From Thermocrinis sp. (lineage in GTDB: Bacteria; Aquificota; Aquificia; Aquificales; Aquificaceae): DNA of 51,273 bases. The notes beneath the pieces were generated by a model. It was given only the letters and a program-made list of their open reading frames with translations. It was not told where the DNA came from and ran no database searches. The stretch spans positions 1 to 51,273 of the forward strand of contig JAPYWH010000008.1 in assembly GCA_028276475.1 (NCBI GenBank), read 5' to 3'. Positions 7,992-17,337 of the stretch are shown piece by piece. Both the position numbers and the translations under genes were made by a program. Each line of letters starts with the position of its first letter. Positions within the stretch are counted from its first letter, which is position 1.

Positions 7992-8642
7992 GAGATTGAA
8001 CAGAGGCTCGCAAGGGCTTGCGAAAGGGCAGGAAGGAAAAGAGAGGAGGTCCTGCTCCTTGGTGCATCAAAGTACGCCAGTGCAGAAAAGATAAGGGAAG
8101 CTTATCAATGTGGTGTGCGTGTTTTTGGAGAAAGCAGAGCCCAGGACTTTCTTAAGAAGTTTGAAGAGCTCAAGGACCTACCCATAGACTGGCACTTTAT
8201 AGGAAGCTTGCAAACCAACAAAGTGAAATACATCATAGACAAGGTATCCCTGATCCACTCCTTAGACAGGCAGTCCCTTGCGGAGGAAATTCAAAAGAGG
8301 GCAGAAAGGCTCGGAAAGGTTCAGGATGTTCTCATTGAGGTAAACGTGGGAAAGGAAGAGACAAAGGGAGGCGTTAAGGAGGAGGACTTAGAAAAACTCT
8401 TTGAATACTGCCTGAGTTTAAAAAATCTTAGAGTTCTCGGGCTTATGGCGATCCCTCCCCACAAGGAAAACCCAGAGGAAGTAAGACCATACTTTGTAAA
8501 GCTAAGAAAGTTAAAAGAAAGGCTGGAGGATTTGTATAAGCTAAGGCTTCCTCACCTTTCCATGGGCATGTCCGAGGATTTTGAAGTTGCAGTGGAAGAG
8601 GGTGCCACCATAGTTAGGATAGGCTCCTCCATTTTTTCATGA
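7971..8642 (+). CDS. YggS-like pyridoxal phosphate-binding protein
   Basis: A 223-residue PLP-binding protein (YggS/PROSC/PLPBP family) involved in vitamin B6 and amino acid homeostasis. Seen here are AGRKREEVLLLGASKYA, with the PLP-binding Lys in the ASK motif, FGESRAQDF, WHFIGSLQTNK, and the C-terminal LSMGMSEDFEVAVEEGATIVRIGSSIF. Length is normal. Family alignment supports the GTG at 7971, because the conserved AGR motif then falls near residue 20; no ATG is available. There is no ribosome site and TATAAT directly precedes the start, implying a leaderless message. It is transcribed divergently from tRNA-Leu with an 18-base gap. Confidence 0.92.
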   Translation: MICHKIQEIEQRLARACERAGRKREEVLLLGASKYASAEKIREAYQCGVRVFGESRAQDFLKKFEELKDLPIDWHFIGSLQTNKVKYIIDKVSLIHSLDRQSLAEEIQKRAERLGKVQDVLIEVNVGKEETKGGVKEEDLEKLFEYCLSLKNLRVLGLMAIPPHKENPEEVRPYFVKLRKLKERLEDLYKLRLPHLSMGMSEDFEVAVEEGATIVRIGSSIFS

Positions 8643-8704
8643 AATTTTCATCTTTGAACCTGTAATATAGATTACATCAAAACCCTATAAAAGGAGGTGT
8701 TGCC

Positions 8705-8941
8705 ATGAGGAAACTTTTAGCAGCCCTTTTAGCAGTAGCTTTCGCAGGTGCCGCAATGGCACAGCAAGCCGCCCAGCCCGCACAAGCTGAGCAAAAGAAG
8801 GAAGAAAAGCCTGCTGCCCAAGAGCACAAGAAGGTAAGGAAACACAAGAAGGCTGAGCAAAAGCACGAGCAAAAGCAGGAACAAAAGAAAGAGGAAAAGA
8901 AGGAAGAGAAACAAGAGCAAAAGCAAGAACAAAAGAAGTAA
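8705..8941 (+). CDS. Small secreted Lys/Glu/Gln-rich low-complexity protein
   Basis: A 78-residue protein with a signal peptide (MRKLLAALLAVAFAGAAMA, cleavage likely after residue 19). The mature part is almost entirely Lys, Glu, Gln, Ala and His in EQKK/KEEK-type repeats, with no predicted core. AAAGGAGGT lies 7 bases before the ATG and an intrinsic terminator follows, so it is a stand-alone expressed gene. It may be periplasmic and helical or disordered. Antisense open frames rich in Leu, Phe and Cys are shadows of the repeat. Function unknown; compare the His/Lys-rich protein at 3462-3710. Confidence 0.75.
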   Translation: MRKLLAALLAVAFAGAAMAQQAAQPAQAEQKKEEKPAAQEHKKVRKHKKAEQKHEQKQEQKKEEKKEEKQEQKQEQKK

Positions 8942-8949
8942 CCTTCCTG

Positions 8950-8970
8950 TGGGGGCTTTGTGCCCCCTTT
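8950..8970 (+). terminator. Intrinsic terminator after the small Lys-rich gene
   Basis: GGGGGC (8951-8956) and GCCCCC (8962-8967) form a 6-bp GC stem with a short loop, followed by TTT. It ends exactly at the stop codon region of the convergent pdxA gene. Confidence 0.7.
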
Positions 8971-9929
8971 CATCTGTTGTTTTTAGCCAACCTTTCGCAT
9001 AACCTTAAGGCATGTAGGGAGGGAGAAATATCTGCTATTCCTTTCCAGGCTATATCGTATGCGGTTCCGTGGTCGGGGGAAGTTCTTGGAAAAGGAATTC
9101 CAAGGGTCATATTTACTCCCTCTTTGAAAGCTAAAAGTTTAAAAGGTATTAGCCCTTGGTCATGATACATACACAAAAATAGGTCGTAATCTCTGTTTAA
9201 GAAGGCAGTGTCTGGGGATAGGGGACCATCCACTATGTATCCCATAGACTTTAATTCCTCCACCGCGGGGGCAATTTCCTTTATATCTTCCTCTCCGATG
9301 GTTCCGCCCTCTCCTGCATGAGGGTTCAATCCCAAAACTCCAATTTGAGGGGATTTTTTAAACCACCTTTTAAACTCCTCCGCCAAAAGTTTGACCTTTT
9401 TTACTATGTTTTCCCTCTTAACCCTTTCTATTGCCTCCTTGAGAGGTATATGGGTGCTAAGCAGGGCAACCTTTATGGTCTCTGAATACATCAGCATGGC
9501 ATAATCCCTTACCCTAAAAGCTTGTGCCAAAAACTCGGTTTGACCCTCGTAAGAAAAGCCCGCCATCCTAGCCCAAAACTTGCTTATGGGCATGGTCAAA
9601 AGCCCGTCTATGTTACCATAAACCGCATCCACCACAGCCCTTCCCAAGTAGGCTACTGCCACCTTTCCCGAGGTGTAAGAGGGGGAAGGTCTTTCTACGT
9701 CGCAGATGTTAAGGTCAATGAGATAAACGCCCGGGGCGTTTACTTCCTGTGGGCTGTTTATCAAATTGGCGGTAAAATTCCTTCCAAGTGCCTTTGCACA
9801 GGCTTTTAAGATCTTCTCCTCTCCGTATATTATGTATGCGTACTGTGGGTCCAAGTGTTCCGTCAAACGCACTATGATCTCGGGTCCTACTCCCGCTGGA
9901 TCTCCTATGGTAATGCCTATTTTAAGCAT
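8970..9929 (-). CDS. pdxA: 4-hydroxythreonine-4-phosphate dehydrogenase
   Basis: A 319-residue NAD-dependent, metal-requiring oxidoreductase of deoxyxylulose-5-phosphate-dependent vitamin B6 synthesis. The N-terminal ITIGDPAGVGPEI and the C-terminal MYHDQGLIPFKLLAF and GTAYDIAWKG motifs are characteristic, and length is typical. No Shine-Dalgarno site is visible; TATAAT (9946-9941) ends 11 bases before the ATG. It is divergent from the disulfide oxidoreductase gene with a 40-base gap. The yggS-like PLP homeostasis protein lies 1 kb away, perhaps a loose B6 theme. Confidence 0.95.
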   Translation of the reverse strand: MLKIGITIGDPAGVGPEIIVRLTEHLDPQYAYIIYGEEKILKACAKALGRNFTANLINSPQEVNAPGVYLIDLNICDVERPSPSYTSGKVAVAYLGRAVVDAVYGNIDGLLTMPISKFWARMAGFSYEGQTEFLAQAFRVRDYAMLMYSETIKVALLSTHIPLKEAIERVKRENIVKKVKLLAEEFKRWFKKSPQIGVLGLNPHAGEGGTIGEEDIKEIAPAVEELKSMGYIVDGPLSPDTAFLNRDYDLFLCMYHDQGLIPFKLLAFKEGVNMTLGIPFPRTSPDHGTAYDIAWKGIADISPSLHALRLCERLAKNNR

Positions 9930-9940
9930 TTGAGCTTATA

Positions 9941-9946
9941 ATTATA
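9941..9946 (-). promoter_or_regulatory. -10 element of pdxA
   Basis: TATAAT on the minus strand predicts initiation at about 9934, five bases before the pdxA ATG at 9929, too short for a ribosome-binding site. Confidence 0.45.
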
Positions 9947-9969
9947 AACTTATAAAGGAGGTCAAAAAA

Positions 9970-10638
9970 ATGCTTTTGAACTTGGAAGTGAGGACCCAGC
10001 TAAGGGGGATGTTTGAAAAGGAGCTTGAAAACCCTGTTAGCCTAAAGCTTTTCAGTCAAGCCATAGGTTGTGAGACCTGTCCTACTGCGGAGGAACTTCT
10101 TAAGGAAGTGGAAGAGGTATCCCAAGGCAAAGTAAAGCTTGAAATATACTCACCGTTGATAGACAAAGACAAGGCATCCGCCTATAGCATTGAGAGGGTG
10201 CCTACCATTGTCATAGAGGGTGATAAGGATTATGGCATAAGGTATGTGGGACTTCCTGCGGGGCTTGAGTTTTCAACTCTCATAAACGGCATCATTCAGG
10301 TTTCAAAGAGAAAGCCCAGACTTAGCGAAAAAACTCTGGAGATTCTTCAGTCTATAGACATACCCATGGAAATTTTGGTCTTCGTGACCACATCCTGTGG
10401 CTACTGTCCCTCTGCTGCGCTGATGGCTATGAACTTTGCCCTTGCAAGCGACTATATAACTGCAGTGATCATGGACGCCACCGAGAACATAGACCTGGCG
10501 GAGGTCTATCAGGTGGTTGGTGTGCCAAAGATCGTTATAAACAGAGGTGTGGCAGAGTTTGTGGGAGCTCAACCGGAAAACGCCTTCCTAGGATACTTGG
10601 TGAGTGCCTACGAGAAGATCAAGAAGGAATTAAAATAA
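9970..10638 (+). CDS. Protein disulfide oxidoreductase (two-domain glutaredoxin-like, PDO)
   Basis: A 222-residue cytosolic protein of two fused thioredoxin folds. The N-terminal active site is C34-E-T-C37 and the C-terminal one C143-G-Y-C146; cis-proline motifs RVPTI and GVPKI follow each. PDOs occur mainly in hyperthermophiles, where they form and shuffle intracellular disulfides and are recycled by thioredoxin reductase. AAGGAGGT lies upstream of the ATG. The transaldolase-like gene follows 17 bases later with its own ribosome site, so the two are probably co-transcribed. There is no signal peptide, so it does not replace periplasmic Dsb proteins. Confidence 0.92.
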   Translation: MLLNLEVRTQLRGMFEKELENPVSLKLFSQAIGCETCPTAEELLKEVEEVSQGKVKLEIYSPLIDKDKASAYSIERVPTIVIEGDKDYGIRYVGLPAGLEFSTLINGIIQVSKRKPRLSEKTLEILQSIDIPMEILVFVTTSCGYCPSAALMAMNFALASDYITAVIMDATENIDLAEVYQVVGVPKIVINRGVAEFVGAQPENAFLGYLVSAYEKIKKELK

Positions 10639-10655
10639 GGTAAAGGAGGTTTGCC

Positions 10656-11309
10656 ATGCAGTTCTTTTTAGACACAGGAAACGTAGATGAGATAGAGCAG
10701 GCTTTAGAATGGGGCATACTGGATGGCGTTACCACCAACCCAACCCTCATAGCCAAGACAGGAAGACCCTTTTTGGAGGTGGCAAAGGAAATACTGCATT
10801 TGGTGGATGGTCCCGTTAGCTTGGAGACGGTATCAAGGGATGCCAAAGGTATGGTGGAAGAAGGAAGAAAACTGGCGGAGCTTGGTGATAATGTGGTGGT
10901 GAAAATTCCCATGACACCGGAAGGTATGATAGCGGTTCAGGAGCTTGAATCCGAGGGAATTCCCACCAATGTTACTTTGGTCTTTTCTCCCACTCAGGCA
11001 CTTATTGCCGCAAAGGCGGGAGCCACCTTTGTATCTCCCTTCATAGGCAGGTTGGATGATGTTTCCAGCGATGGTATGAAGCTCATAAGGGATGTAAAGA
11101 CCATATACGACAACTATGATTTTGACACTCAGATAATAGTGGCAAGCGTAAGGCATCCCATGCATGTTTTGGAGGCGGCGCTCATAGGGGCGGATATATG
11201 CACCATGCCCTTTGAGGTGATGAAAAAACTCTTCCAGCATCCGCTAACCGACAAAGGCATAGAGCTTTTCCTCAAGGATTGGGAAAAGGTGCCTGGAAAA
11301 CCCTTTTAA
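10656..11309 (+). CDS. fsa: Transaldolase-like fructose-6-phosphate aldolase
   Basis: A 217-residue short class I aldolase of the transaldolase/FSA family. It opens [15 protein letters not shown] and has the [11 protein letters not shown] motif and [10 protein letters not shown] with the Schiff-base lysine. The short length fits the TalC/FSA subgroup, which has either transaldolase or fructose-6-phosphate aldolase activity; sequence reading alone does not settle which. In an autotroph lacking a classical long transaldolase it probably serves pentose phosphate interconversion. GGAGG precedes the ATG. Confidence 0.9.
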   Translation: MQFFLDTGNVDEIEQALEWGILDGVTTNPTLIAKTGRPFLEVAKEILHLVDGPVSLETVSRDAKGMVEEGRKLAELGDNVVVKIPMTPEGMIAVQELESEGIPTNVTLVFSPTQALIAAKAGATFVSPFIGRLDDVSSDGMKLIRDVKTIYDNYDFDTQIIVASVRHPMHVLEAALIGADICTMPFEVMKKLFQHPLTDKGIELFLKDWEKVPGKPF

Positions 11310-11315
11310 TTCCTT

Positions 11316-11321
11316 TATAAT
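11316..11321 (+). promoter_or_regulatory. -10 element of aspS
   Basis: TATAAT predicts initiation at about 11328, roughly three bases before the first aspS ATG at 11331, with no ribosome-binding sequence between. Confidence 0.5.
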
Positions 11322-11330
11322 CTTTTGCTT

Positions 11331-13130
11331 ATGATGAAACGCACCAAATACTGCGGGCAAATATCCCAAGAGGACTTAGACAAGGAGGTTGTTCTCTGCG
11401 GTTGGGTCCATAGGGTCAGAAACCACGGAGGGGTGGTCTTCATAGACCTAAGGGACAGGGAGGGCATAGTGCAGGTGGTAGTGGAGGAGCTGAGCTCTCC
11501 CTCCGCCTACGAAGTGGCAGACAGGCTGGGCTCAGAGGACGTTATATGTATAAAGGGTATCGTCAGAAGAAGACCACCCGGCACAGAAAACCCAAGGCTA
11601 AAGACAGGGAACTTTGAAGTTTTGGCAAATTATGTGGAACTTATAAACAGTGCGGAGATCTTGCCCTTTCCAGTGGATGAAGAAACACCCATCTCTGAAG
11701 AGCTAAAGCTCAAATACAGATACTTGGACCTCAGAAGGGAAAGTATGAAAGAAAACCTCCTCTTCAGGCACAGGGCTTATCAGATAGCAAGAAAGGTCTT
11801 TGTGGAGAACGGCTTTGTGGAGGTGGAGACGCCCTTTTTAACTAAATCTACACCAGAGGGGGCAAGGGACTTTATAGTGCCCTCAAGGTTGCATCCGGGT
11901 AAGTTCTACGCCCTACCTCAATCTCCTCAGCTCTTTAAACAAATTCTTATGGTTGCGGGCTTTGACAGATACTTTCAGATCGTCAGGTGCTTGCGGGATG
12001 AGGACTTGCGGGCAGACAGACAGCCCGAATTCACCCAAATAGACTTTGAGATGTCCTTTGTGGATGAGGAGGATGTTATAGCCATCACGGAGCAGTTGAT
12101 AAAGACCCTCTTTGAGGAGCTTTTGGGAGTTGAGGTAAAAACACCCTTTGAAAGGCTCAGCTACCAAGAGTGCATGGAGAGGTTCGGCTCCGACAAGCCC
12201 GACAGAAGGTTTGGCTTGGAGCTTGTGGAACTTACAGACCTTTTCAAAAACACCGAATTTAAAGTGTTCATGGATGCCATAGAAAAGGGTGGTGTGATAA
12301 AGGCTCTAAACTTTAACTTGGGAGAACTTTCAAGGAAGGACCTGGATGAGCTTACCAAGTTCGTTCAATCTTTGGGGGCAAAGGGCTTGGCGTGGGTAAA
12401 GGTTGAAAAGGACAAGCTAACCTCCCCTATAACCAAGTTTTTAAAAGAGGAAGAGATCAAGGGCATCCTTGAGAGGACAAAGGCAAAGCCCGGAGACACT
12501 GTCCTGTTCTCCGCAGACAAAAGGGAGATAGTTTATAAAATCCTTGGAAGTTTAAGGCTCCACCTTGCCAAAATTTTTAACCTTCAGCAAAAGGACCGCT
12601 TTGATTTTCTATGGGTGGTAGACTTTCCCCTAATGGAGTGGGATGAAGAAGAGGGCAGGTTTGTGTCTTTGCACCATCCCTTTACCTCCCCAAGGGAGGA
12701 GGATGTTCCGATCTTACAAAAAGCTTTAGAGACGGAGGATTTAGAAGAAAGGAAAAGGCTCGTCCATTCGGTAAGGGCGAGGGCATACGACCTTGTTATT
12801 AACGGTTATGAAGTGGGTGGTGGCTCTGTTCGGATCCATCGCAAGGACCTTCAGGAGTTGGTTTTTAAACTTTTAAACATATCTCCCTTAGAGGCGGAGG
12901 AGAAGTTTGGCTTTCTCTTGAGGGCTTTGGGCTTTGGAGCACCGCCCCACGGAGGTTTAGCCATAGGCTTAGACCGCTTACTTGCCATAATGCGTGGGTT
13001 GGACTCTATAAGGGATGTGATCGCCTTTCCAAAAACCCAAAAGGGTATATGCCCCCTAACGGGTGCGCCGGATTATGTGTCTCCCAAACAGCTAAAAGAT
13101 GTGCATATAAAAACGGTGGAAACCCAATGA
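11331..13130 (+). CDS. aspS: Aspartate--tRNA ligase
   Basis: A 599-residue class II synthetase of the bacterial type. It has an N-terminal OB-fold anticodon-binding domain (VVLCGWVHRVRNHGGVVFIDLRD), the class II catalytic core with TPEGARDFIVPSR and FRDEDLRADRQPEFTQ-like motif 2, a bacterial GAD insertion in the middle, and motif 3 GLAIGLDRLLAIM. In relatives without asparaginyl-tRNA synthetase this enzyme is non-discriminating and feeds GatCAB; that is inference here. Two ATGs (11331, 11334) are possible starts, neither with a Shine-Dalgarno site. The stop overlaps the mazG start (ATGA). Confidence 0.96.
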   Translation: MMKRTKYCGQISQEDLDKEVVLCGWVHRVRNHGGVVFIDLRDREGIVQVVVEELSSPSAYEVADRLGSEDVICIKGIVRRRPPGTENPRLKTGNFEVLANYVELINSAEILPFPVDEETPISEELKLKYRYLDLRRESMKENLLFRHRAYQIARKVFVENGFVEVETPFLTKSTPEGARDFIVPSRLHPGKFYALPQSPQLFKQILMVAGFDRYFQIVRCLRDEDLRADRQPEFTQIDFEMSFVDEEDVIAITEQLIKTLFEELLGVEVKTPFERLSYQECMERFGSDKPDRRFGLELVELTDLFKNTEFKVFMDAIEKGGVIKALNFNLGELSRKDLDELTKFVQSLGAKGLAWVKVEKDKLTSPITKFLKEEEIKGILERTKAKPGDTVLFSADKREIVYKILGSLRLHLAKIFNLQQKDRFDFLWVVDFPLMEWDEEEGRFVSLHHPFTSPREEDVPILQKALETEDLEERKRLVHSVRARAYDLVINGYEVGGGSVRIHRKDLQELVFKLLNISPLEAEEKFGFLLRALGFGAPPHGGLAIGLDRLLAIMRGLDSIRDVIAFPKTQKGICPLTGAPDYVSPKQLKDVHIKTVETQ

Positions 13131-13876
13131 CTCCCTTTGAGGAGCTTTTAAAGATAATGGAGAGCCTGAGGGAAAAGTGCCCTTGGGACAAAAAGCAAAC
13201 CCACGAAAGCTTAAAAAAGTATGCAATTGAAGAGGTTTATGAACTTTTGGATGCCATAGACAGCAAAGATGACCAAAAACTAAAGGAAGAGCTCGGAGAT
13301 GTGCTGTTGCAGGTGGTTTTTCATAGCCAGATCGCAAAGGAGCGTTCAGCCTTTGATGTGTGGGATGTTATAAGGGCGCTGAACCAAAAACTTATAGAGA
13401 GGCATCCCCATGTTTTTGGGTGTGAAAGTGCGGAGGAGGTGCTAAAAAGGTGGGAGGAAAGGAAGGCTAAGGATAGGGAGAGCGTTCTGGATGGAGTGCC
13501 AAGGAGCCTTCCTGCCTTAATGAGGTCCCAAAAGCTCCAAGACAGGGCAAGCCTTGTGGGCTTTGATTTTGAAAGAATAGAACAGGTTTTTGAAAAGGTG
13601 GCGGAGGAGTTGGAGGAACTGAAGGAGGCAGTTCAAAAGGGGGATAAGCGGGATGTGGAGCATGAAATTGGAGACTTGCTTACTGCGGTGGTGGAGTTGG
13701 CGAGGTTTTTAAAGGTGGATGCGGAAGAGTGCCTGCAAAAGGCAAACGACAGATTTGAAAAACGCTTTAGATATATGGAAAAAAGGGCAAAGGAGATGGG
13801 AAAGGAACTAAAGGATATGACCCTGGAGGAGATGGATAAGCTCTGGCTGGAAGCGAAAAACTTTGATTACGAATAA
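13127..13876 (+). CDS. mazG: Nucleoside triphosphate pyrophosphohydrolase
   Basis: A 249-residue all-alpha NTP pyrophosphatase with two MazG domains. The first contains CPWDKKQTHESLKKYAIEE followed by the Mg-binding EExxE helix (EEVYELLDAID); the second has a similar EELEELKEA helix and a downstream EIGD motif. It hydrolyses aberrant NTPs to NMP and pyrophosphate. The start overlaps the aspS stop by 4 bases. Its own stop codon TAA is part of the TAAAAT presumed to promote hpt. An upstream in-frame start at 13049 would overlap aspS heavily and lies outside the family alignment. Confidence 0.93.
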   Translation: MTPFEELLKIMESLREKCPWDKKQTHESLKKYAIEEVYELLDAIDSKDDQKLKEELGDVLLQVVFHSQIAKERSAFDVWDVIRALNQKLIERHPHVFGCESAEEVLKRWEERKAKDRESVLDGVPRSLPALMRSQKLQDRASLVGFDFERIEQVFEKVAEELEELKEAVQKGDKRDVEHEIGDLLTAVVELARFLKVDAEECLQKANDRFEKRFRYMEKRAKEMGKELKDMTLEEMDKLWLEAKNFDYE

Positions 13877-13879
13877 AAT
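13874..13879 (+). promoter_or_regulatory. Possible -10 element of hpt
   Basis: TAAAAT, which includes the mazG stop codon, ends 8 bases before the hpt ATG at 13887; predicted initiation is at about 13886. No ribosome site is present between the genes. Confidence 0.3.
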
Positions 13880-13886
13880 TTAAACC

Positions 13887-14411
13887 ATGCACATAAAAGG
13901 TAGGTCCCTCAGCCTTTTAATTCCGGAGGAGAAAATAAAGGAGAGGGTCAAAGGGCTTGCAAAGGAGATAGAGAAGGATCTGGGAGAAAACTTTGTGGTG
14001 GTGTCTTTGCTTAAGGGTTCCTTTGTCTTTACCGCAGACCTCATAAGGGAGTTTTCTGTGCCCGTGAAGGTGGATTTTATGTGGGTCTCAAGCTACGGTT
14101 CCTCTCAGGAGTCCTCGGGCAGTGTGCGTATCCTTCAAGACCTTTCTATGGATATAAAAGACCAAATGGTGCTCCTTGTGGATGATATATTAGACACGGG
14201 CTATACCTTAAAGAAAGTAGTGGAGTTTTTAAGGGACAAGGAACCCTCTGTGCTTAAGGTTTGCGTCTTGCTTGATAAAAAAGAAAGGAGAAAGGTAAAT
14301 TTAGAGGCAGACTATGTGGGCTTTGAAGTGCCCGATAAATTTTTGGTGGGCTACGGTTTGGATTGGGACGAGGAGGGCAGGAACCTGAGGGGGATATATG
14401 CGGTGGATTAA
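13887..14411 (+). CDS. hpt: Hypoxanthine phosphoribosyltransferase
   Basis: A 174-residue purine salvage enzyme transferring phosphoribose from PRPP to hypoxanthine or guanine. The N-terminal SLLKGSFVFTADLIRE, the flexible-loop segment VSSYGSS, the PRPP motif VLLVDDILDTGYTL and the C-terminal VPDKFLVGYGLD are all in place and length is typical. It starts 10 bases after mazG without a ribosome site and overlaps the FliJ/MotE-like gene by 14 bases. Confidence 0.95.
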   Translation: MHIKGRSLSLLIPEEKIKERVKGLAKEIEKDLGENFVVVSLLKGSFVFTADLIREFSVPVKVDFMWVSSYGSSQESSGSVRILQDLSMDIKDQMVLLVDDILDTGYTLKKVVEFLRDKEPSVLKVCVLLDKKERRKVNLEADYVGFEVPDKFLVGYGLDWDEEGRNLRGIYAVD

Positions 14412-15216
14412 GGGATTTTTAAAGATAAAGGATTGGCAAAAGAAGGAAAAGGCAAGGGATTTGGAGCAGTTAAGGGCAAACGCCCAAGCGTTAAAAGAGA
14501 AGATAGCCCTCCTTGAAGAGAGAATGGCAGAGCTTGAAAGGAGCATAAAGCAAGCCTTCAGCTTTGAAAAGCTCGTAGAATATAAAAGCCTTCTTTCTAA
14601 AAAAAGTGAGCTTGAAAGGGCTTTGGGAGAGCTTGAGAGGGAAACTGAAAAAAAGAAGGATGAGCTAAAGCTCATATACAAGGACATAAAGGCGGTGGAA
14701 GTAGTAAAGGGAAGGTTAGAAACAGAGATGAGAAAAAGAGAGTCTTCTCTTGAGATGCAAAGGGCAAACTTTCTCCATCTTATAAAAAAATTCCTTGTGT
14801 TTTTGCTGGTTTTCCCTTTGATCTCTTTTGACCAGAGTGCCCTTCAGAAGAAGATAAAGGCAAAGAAAGAGGCAAAGACAGAGAGCGACTTGAAGGCTGT
14901 TTCCAAGGAGCTTGAGGAAAAGTTAAAGAAGTTAGAAGAGGAAAGAAAAAAACTTGAAGAACTCAGAAGGGTGGAACCCAAAAAGGAGGAGGTCTCCCCC
15001 GATTTTCAAAAGCTGATTGCCATCTTCAACAAGGCGGACCCCGACGAGGCGGGAGCTATAATGAACAACATGGACCCAAACCTTGCGGCGGAGATCCTTC
15101 TGAACCTAAAGGCATCCCAATCAGCTGCCATTCTGTCTGCTATGGATGCCCAAAAGGCGGCAAAGGTCTCTCAGATAATGGCTCGCAAGAGGGCTCAATC
15201 TAAAAGAGCCCCCTGA
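14398..15216 (+). CDS. FliJ-like / MotE-like fusion protein (flagellar)
   Basis: A 272-residue protein with an unusual layout. Residues 1-125 form a charged coiled coil beginning with a basic RWIKGFLKIKDWQKKEKA segment, resembling FliJ, the flagellar export ATPase accessory. Residues 131-143 form a short hydrophobic segment (KFLVFLLVFPLI), followed by a second coiled coil (150-200). Residues about 205-262 match the MgtE-N-like end of MotE, a stator chaperone (FNKADPDEAGAIMNNMDPNLAAEILL). Separate FliJ and MotE proteins are the norm. An internal ATG at 14755 lies just before the membrane segment but has no clear ribosome site. The gene overlaps hpt and ends in a terminator hairpin. Confidence 0.7.
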   Translation: MRWIKGFLKIKDWQKKEKARDLEQLRANAQALKEKIALLEERMAELERSIKQAFSFEKLVEYKSLLSKKSELERALGELERETEKKKDELKLIYKDIKAVEVVKGRLETEMRKRESSLEMQRANFLHLIKKFLVFLLVFPLISFDQSALQKKIKAKKEAKTESDLKAVSKELEEKLKKLEEERKKLEELRRVEPKKEEVSPDFQKLIAIFNKADPDEAGAIMNNMDPNLAAEILLNLKASQSAAILSAMDAQKAAKVSQIMARKRAQSKRAP

Positions 15217-15230
15217 CGGGGGCTGTTTAT
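15207..15230. terminator. Bidirectional terminator between FliJ/MotE-like gene and groL
   Basis: AGCCCCC (15207-15213) and GGGGGCT (15218-15224) form a 7-bp stem with loop TGAC; the TGA in the loop is the stop codon of the plus-strand gene. T-rich tails follow on both strands (GTTTAT on plus, CTTTTA on minus), so it can also end groL. Confidence 0.8.
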
Positions 15231-15231
15231 A

Positions 15232-16893
<1,662 letters not shown>

Positions 16894-17187
16894 TTATTCA
16901 AGGATCGCTAAAACTTCATCCTCAGACATTATGAGATACTTCTCACCGTCAAGCTCTACCTCTGTGCCCGCATACTTGTTAAAGACCACCTTGTCCCCCA
17001 CCTTTACCCTTAGGGGGGCAATCTCACCGTTGTTTAGACGTTTGCCCTCTCCCACCGCCACCACCTCTCCAATTTGAGGCTTTTCCTTGGCGGTGTCGGG
17101 TATGATTATTCCTGATGCAGTTCTTTGTTCCTGTTCCTCTTGCCTTTTAACCACAATCTTGTCGTAAAGTGGTTTTAGCTTTGCCAT
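16894..17187 (-). CDS. groS: 10 kDa co-chaperonin GroES
   Basis: The 97-residue co-chaperonin that caps Gro[15 protein letters not shown], the mobile loop region [19 protein letters not shown] and the C-terminal [13 protein letters not shown] are typical. ATG at 17187 is preferred: AAGGAGGT lies 8 bases upstream, whereas the in-frame GTG at 17196 overlaps that site. The operon groS-groL is driven by a near-perfect sigma-70 promoter; no CIRCE inverted repeat is visible upstream, so HrcA control is not supported. Confidence 0.98.
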   Translation of the reverse strand: MAKLKPLYDKIVVKRQEEQEQRTASGIIIPDTAKEKPQIGEVVAVGEGKRLNNGEIAPLRVKVGDKVVFNKYAGTEVELDGEKYLIMSEDEVLAILE

Positions 17188-17223
17188 GTCTTCCACCTCC
17201 TTCTCAGGGTTTTACGGATAGAT

Positions 17224-17265
17224 ATTATATTAACAGACCGCACCTTTGTCAAGAGGTTTTGTCAA
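17224..17265 (-). promoter_or_regulatory. Consensus promoter of groSL with duplicated TTGACA
   Basis: On the minus strand TTGACA (17252-17247), a 17-base spacer and TATAAT (17229-17224) match the sigma-70 consensus in all 12 positions. A second TTGACA lies 13 bases further upstream (17265-17260). Predicted initiation near 17217 leaves a leader of about 30 bases carrying the ribosome site. Confidence 0.85.
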
Positions 17266-17323
17266 AAAATTAAGCATAAAAGACTAAGATTTCATAATAT
17301 CGGTATACGCATATTTTGCATGG

Positions 17324-17329
17324 TATAAT
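17324..17329 (+). promoter_or_regulatory. -10 element of the phosphatidyltransferase gene (leaderless start)
   Basis: TATAAT predicts initiation at 17336, two bases before the ATG at 17338. No ribosome-binding sequence is present. Confidence 0.5.
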
Positions 17330-17337
17330 GTTCCCAA

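Noticed and set aside
8677-8973. Minus-strand Cys/Phe/Ser-rich frame opposite the small secreted gene
   Set aside because: An artefact of the complementary reading of Lys/Glu/Gln repeat codons; no start signals.
17188-17280. CIRCE element before groS
   Set aside because: No TTAGCACTC-type inverted repeat is present; only the sigma-70 consensus promoter is seen.
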